Assembly (NCBI GenBank): GCA_937926065.1
Contig: CALANM010000084.1
Span: 1 to 6,148, forward strand
DNA from: an uncultured Microbacterium sp.
GTDB taxonomy: Bacteria > Actinomycetota > Actinomycetes > Actinomycetales > Microbacteriaceae
DNA length: 6,148 nt
Reading direction: 5' to 3'
Under the pieces are notes generated by a model. The model saw nothing but the letters and a program-made list of their open reading frames with translations, searched no databases and had not been told where the DNA came from. This document shows, one piece after another, positions 4,678-6,148 of the stretch; position 1 is the stretch's first letter, and every line of letters begins with the position of its first letter. The position numbers and the translations under genes are program-made.

Positions 4678-5934
4678 ATGTCGTCGACCGATTCCTCTCG
4701 TATCACCCCGACCCTTCTCGTCATCCTCGCGACGCTCTCTGCCGTGGCGCCGTTCTCCACCGACCTGTACCTGGCGGGCTTTCCCTCCATCTCCCGCGAC
4801 CTCGACGCCGACGCAGCGGAAGTGCAGCTGACCCTCACGGCCTTTCTGGTCGGGCTCGCCGCGGGGCAGCTGCTGTTCGGGCCGTTGTCCGATCGTCTCG
4901 GCCGGCGCCGGCCGCTCCTGTGGGGGTCGGCCATCCTCGTGGTCGCGAGCGCCGCGACCGTCTTCGCCCCCACGCTCGAACTGCTCGTGGCCGCCCGCCT
5001 CGTGCAGGGCTTCACCGGTGCGGCAGGCATGGTGATCGGGCGTGCGGTGATCGCCGATCTCGCCCGCGGCAAGGCCGCCGCGCGCGCCTTCAGCCTGATG
5101 ATGGTGGTCGGCGGCCTCGCTCCCGTCGCCGCGCCCCTCATCGGCAGCACCCTCATGGACGTCATCGGGTGGCGGGGCACGCTCGGTGTGCTGGCATGCA
5201 TCGCGATCGTGATGCTCGCCGGCTCGGTGTTCGTCATCAGGGAGACGCTGCCTCCTGAGAAGCGCGCGGTGGGTCGCGGTCTCGGGCTCCGCGAGCTCGC
5301 CTCGCGCCGATACCTGGCGGCCACGGCGACCTTCGCGTGCTCGTTCGCCGTCATGATGTCCTACATCTCCGCTTCGCCCTTCGTCTACCAGGAGGTCATG
5401 GGCCTCACCACGGTCGGCTACGGCCTGATGTTCGGCCTCAACGCTCTGGGACTCGTCACCAGCAGCACGATCGCGAGCCGCCTCGTGGTGCGCCTCACGC
5501 CCGAGCGGGTGCTCGGCTTCGGCGTCGTCGGGATCATCACGTCGAACATCGTGCTGACGACGCTGATCGTGTCGGGTGTGCCCGCGATCTGGCTCAGCAT
5601 TCCCCTGTTCTTCTCCACGTCTTCGCTCGGATTCGTGTCCGGTCCATCGACGGCGATCGCGCTCGGTGCGGTCGAGAAGAGCAAAGGCCTCGCATCCGCC
5701 GTGATCGGCGCCACGCAGTTCGGACTCGGCGGCATCGCGGCACCCCTCGTCGGCCTCGACGGCAGCGCCAACACGCTCCCCATGGGCATCACCATGCTGA
5801 CCCTCGCCGTGCTCGCGACGATCAGCTGCCTTGTGCTTCGCGCAGGCTCTCGGCTCACGCCGGCGGGCGGCATCCCCGAGGACGAGGCCGCGACGCCCCC
5901 TGCCGCGCCAGTGCCGGACTCATCCGCTCGCTGA
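4678..5934 (+). CDS. Bcr/CflA-family MFS drug-efflux transporter
   Basis: A 418-residue, 12-TM inner-membrane drug/H+ antiporter. FSTDLYLAGFPSI (26-38) with D29 in the first segment matches the Bcr/CflA signature STDxYLPAxP. Motif A is intact: GPLSDRLGRRRP (68-79) with D72 and R76. Motif B, ARLVQGFTGAAG (106-117), has R107. ADLARGKAAARAFSLMMVVGGLAPVAAPLIG (126-156) is the family's version of motif C, with A148-P149 and A152-P153 and G156, followed by WRG. The C-terminal tail (about 395-418) is polar, Pro/Ala-rich and probably disordered. The ATG at 4678 is preferred over ATGs at 4588, 4600 and 4624, because those would run coding sequence through the divergent repressor gene and the operator and add a non-family N-terminus. 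Members export chloramphenicol, bicyclomycin, sulfonamides or florfenicol-like compounds; the substrate here is unknown. Regulation by the divergent MarR protein is inferred. Confidence 0.9.
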   Translation: MSSTDSSRITPTLLVILATLSAVAPFSTDLYLAGFPSISRDLDADAAEVQLTLTAFLVGLAAGQLLFGPLSDRLGRRRPLLWGSAILVVASAATVFAPTLELLVAARLVQGFTGAAGMVIGRAVIADLARGKAAARAFSLMMVVGGLAPVAAPLIGSTLMDVIGWRGTLGVLACIAIVMLAGSVFVIRETLPPEKRAVGRGLGLRELASRRYLAATATFACSFAVMMSYISASPFVYQEVMGLTTVGYGLMFGLNALGLVTSSTIASRLVVRLTPERVLGFGVVGIITSNIVLTTLIVSGVPAIWLSIPLFFSTSSLGFVSGPSTAIALGAVEKSKGLASAVIGATQFGLGGIAAPLVGLDGSANTLPMGITMLTLAVLATISCLVLRAGSRLTPAGGIPEDEAATPPAAPVPDSSAR

Positions 5935-5988
5935 ACGCGGAGGACCTGCGCGAGTATGGCGCGCCACTGGGTGCCGCCCCTGGCCGCA

Positions 5989-6071
5989 CCACTCACTTCG
6001 ACGCCTTCTCCACTCACGGCACGGCGGCGGGTGGGTGCTTGGTCATGGTGTTTGTCGTGGGCGCCACTCAC
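5989..6071 (-). repeat. Three direct copies of GTGAGTGG (CCACTCAC on the plus strand)
   Basis: Exact eight-base copies occur at 5989-5996, 6010-6017 and 6064-6071, spaced 21 and 54 bp start to start. The flanks differ, so this is not a simple tandem duplication. Both spacings are multiples of three, which leaves open a coding origin. The third copy adjoins the 6073-6115 inverted repeat. Role unknown. Confidence 0.5.
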
Positions 6072-6072
6072 C

Positions 6073-6115
6073 GACCCCTAGAGGAGGGGATGCTCGTCAC
6101 TGTTGCCTAGGGGTC
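6073..6115. repeat. Inverted repeat with 9-bp perfect stem and 25-nt loop
   Basis: GACCCCTAG (6073-6081) pairs perfectly with CTAGGGGTC (6107-6115). The left arm can alternatively pair with a nearer AGGGG (CCCCT 6075-6079 with 6085-6089, five-base loop), so two exclusive folds exist. No T-run follows on either strand, so it is not a standard intrinsic terminator, although it lies about 140 bp beyond the pump stop and could still end transcription. It could also be the end of a small repeat element. Confidence 0.5.
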
Positions 6116-6148
6116 AGATGGCCAGCGTTCGAAGGCGACTGATTCAGC

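Larger units (their letters stand above)
5935..6148. other. Non-genic right end with repeats and a hairpin
   Basis: No convincing gene lies in these 214 bases. GC content falls somewhat and third-position GC is mediocre in every open frame. The plus frame closing at the TAG 6108-6110 has the best codon bias (47 of 60 codons end in G or C) and could be a remnant (LNAEDLREYGAPLG...), but it has no start codon before the ATG at 6048. The region holds three CCACTCAC copies and an inverted repeat, listed separately. It may be the edge of an intergenic element or of a gene lying to the right. Confidence 0.5.

Noticed and set aside
5956..6081. A 41-residue plus-strand frame (MARHWVPPL...), in which the CCACTCAC repeats encode Pro-Leu-Thr
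   Set aside because: GC3 is only about 70 percent, the Shine-Dalgarno is 12 bases away and the peptide is low complexity with no family resemblance.
6118..6148. Possible gene start ATG at 6118 running off the right end
   Set aside because: Only ten codons are visible, with mixed third positions and an AGGGG only four bases upstream; a minus-strand gene ending at 6107 (AESVAFERWPSDP) is equally possible.
6118..6148. tRNA-like GTTCGAA near the end
   Set aside because: The bases around it do not form the five-pair T stem, and no acceptor or anticodon arm can be built.
1..6148. CRISPR array, rRNA, transposase or integrase
   Set aside because: No regularly spaced long repeats, no conserved RNA cores and no recombinase motifs were seen on either strand.

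Overview
The window looks like chromosomal DNA from a high-GC actinobacterium, most likely a Microbacteriaceae member such as Microbacterium. That placement is an inference from codons almost always ending in G or C, the protein styles, and several start codons that seem to sit at the transcription start. Six protein genes are well supported. No rRNA, tRNA, CRISPR array or recognisable mobile element was seen.

Layout from left to right: (i) 2-1228 (+), the C-terminal part of a large multi-pass membrane protein that begins outside the window. (ii) 1287-2941 (+), a two-gene operon: a MarR-family repressor and, overlapping it by ATGA, a 12-TM major facilitator (MFS) efflux pump. (iii) 2942-3050, a short gap that appears to hold the start-less tail of a lost minus-strand gene. 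(iv) 3051-3506 (-), a YbhB/YbcL-type PEBP protein, divergent from (v) 3673-4188 (+), an unrecognised four-TM membrane protein. The gap between them carries a perfect 7-4-7 inverted repeat. (vi) 4197-4625 (-), a second MarR-family repressor, divergent from (vii) 4678-5934 (+), a Bcr/CflA-type MFS drug-efflux pump. Their 52-bp shared promoter region contains an 18-bp near-perfect palindrome. (viii) 5935-6148, a non-genic end with three CCACTCAC repeats and a 9-bp-stem inverted repeat.

The main theme is two independent MarR-MFS efflux modules within about 4.6 kb, wired differently: one as a self-regulated operon, one as a divergent pair. Each has the only AT-rich island of its neighbourhood at its promoter, where a repressor dimer could sit. 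Neither repressor contains cysteine, so ligand-induced release is more likely than thiol-redox sensing. Several first-in-transcript genes show a -10-like hexamer 6-7 nt before the ATG and no good Shine-Dalgarno, which fits leaderless mRNAs. The coupled pump and the PEBP gene have clear Shine-Dalgarno sequences instead. I see no convincing wholly new system; the most informative signals are the promoter palindromes and the structured right end.
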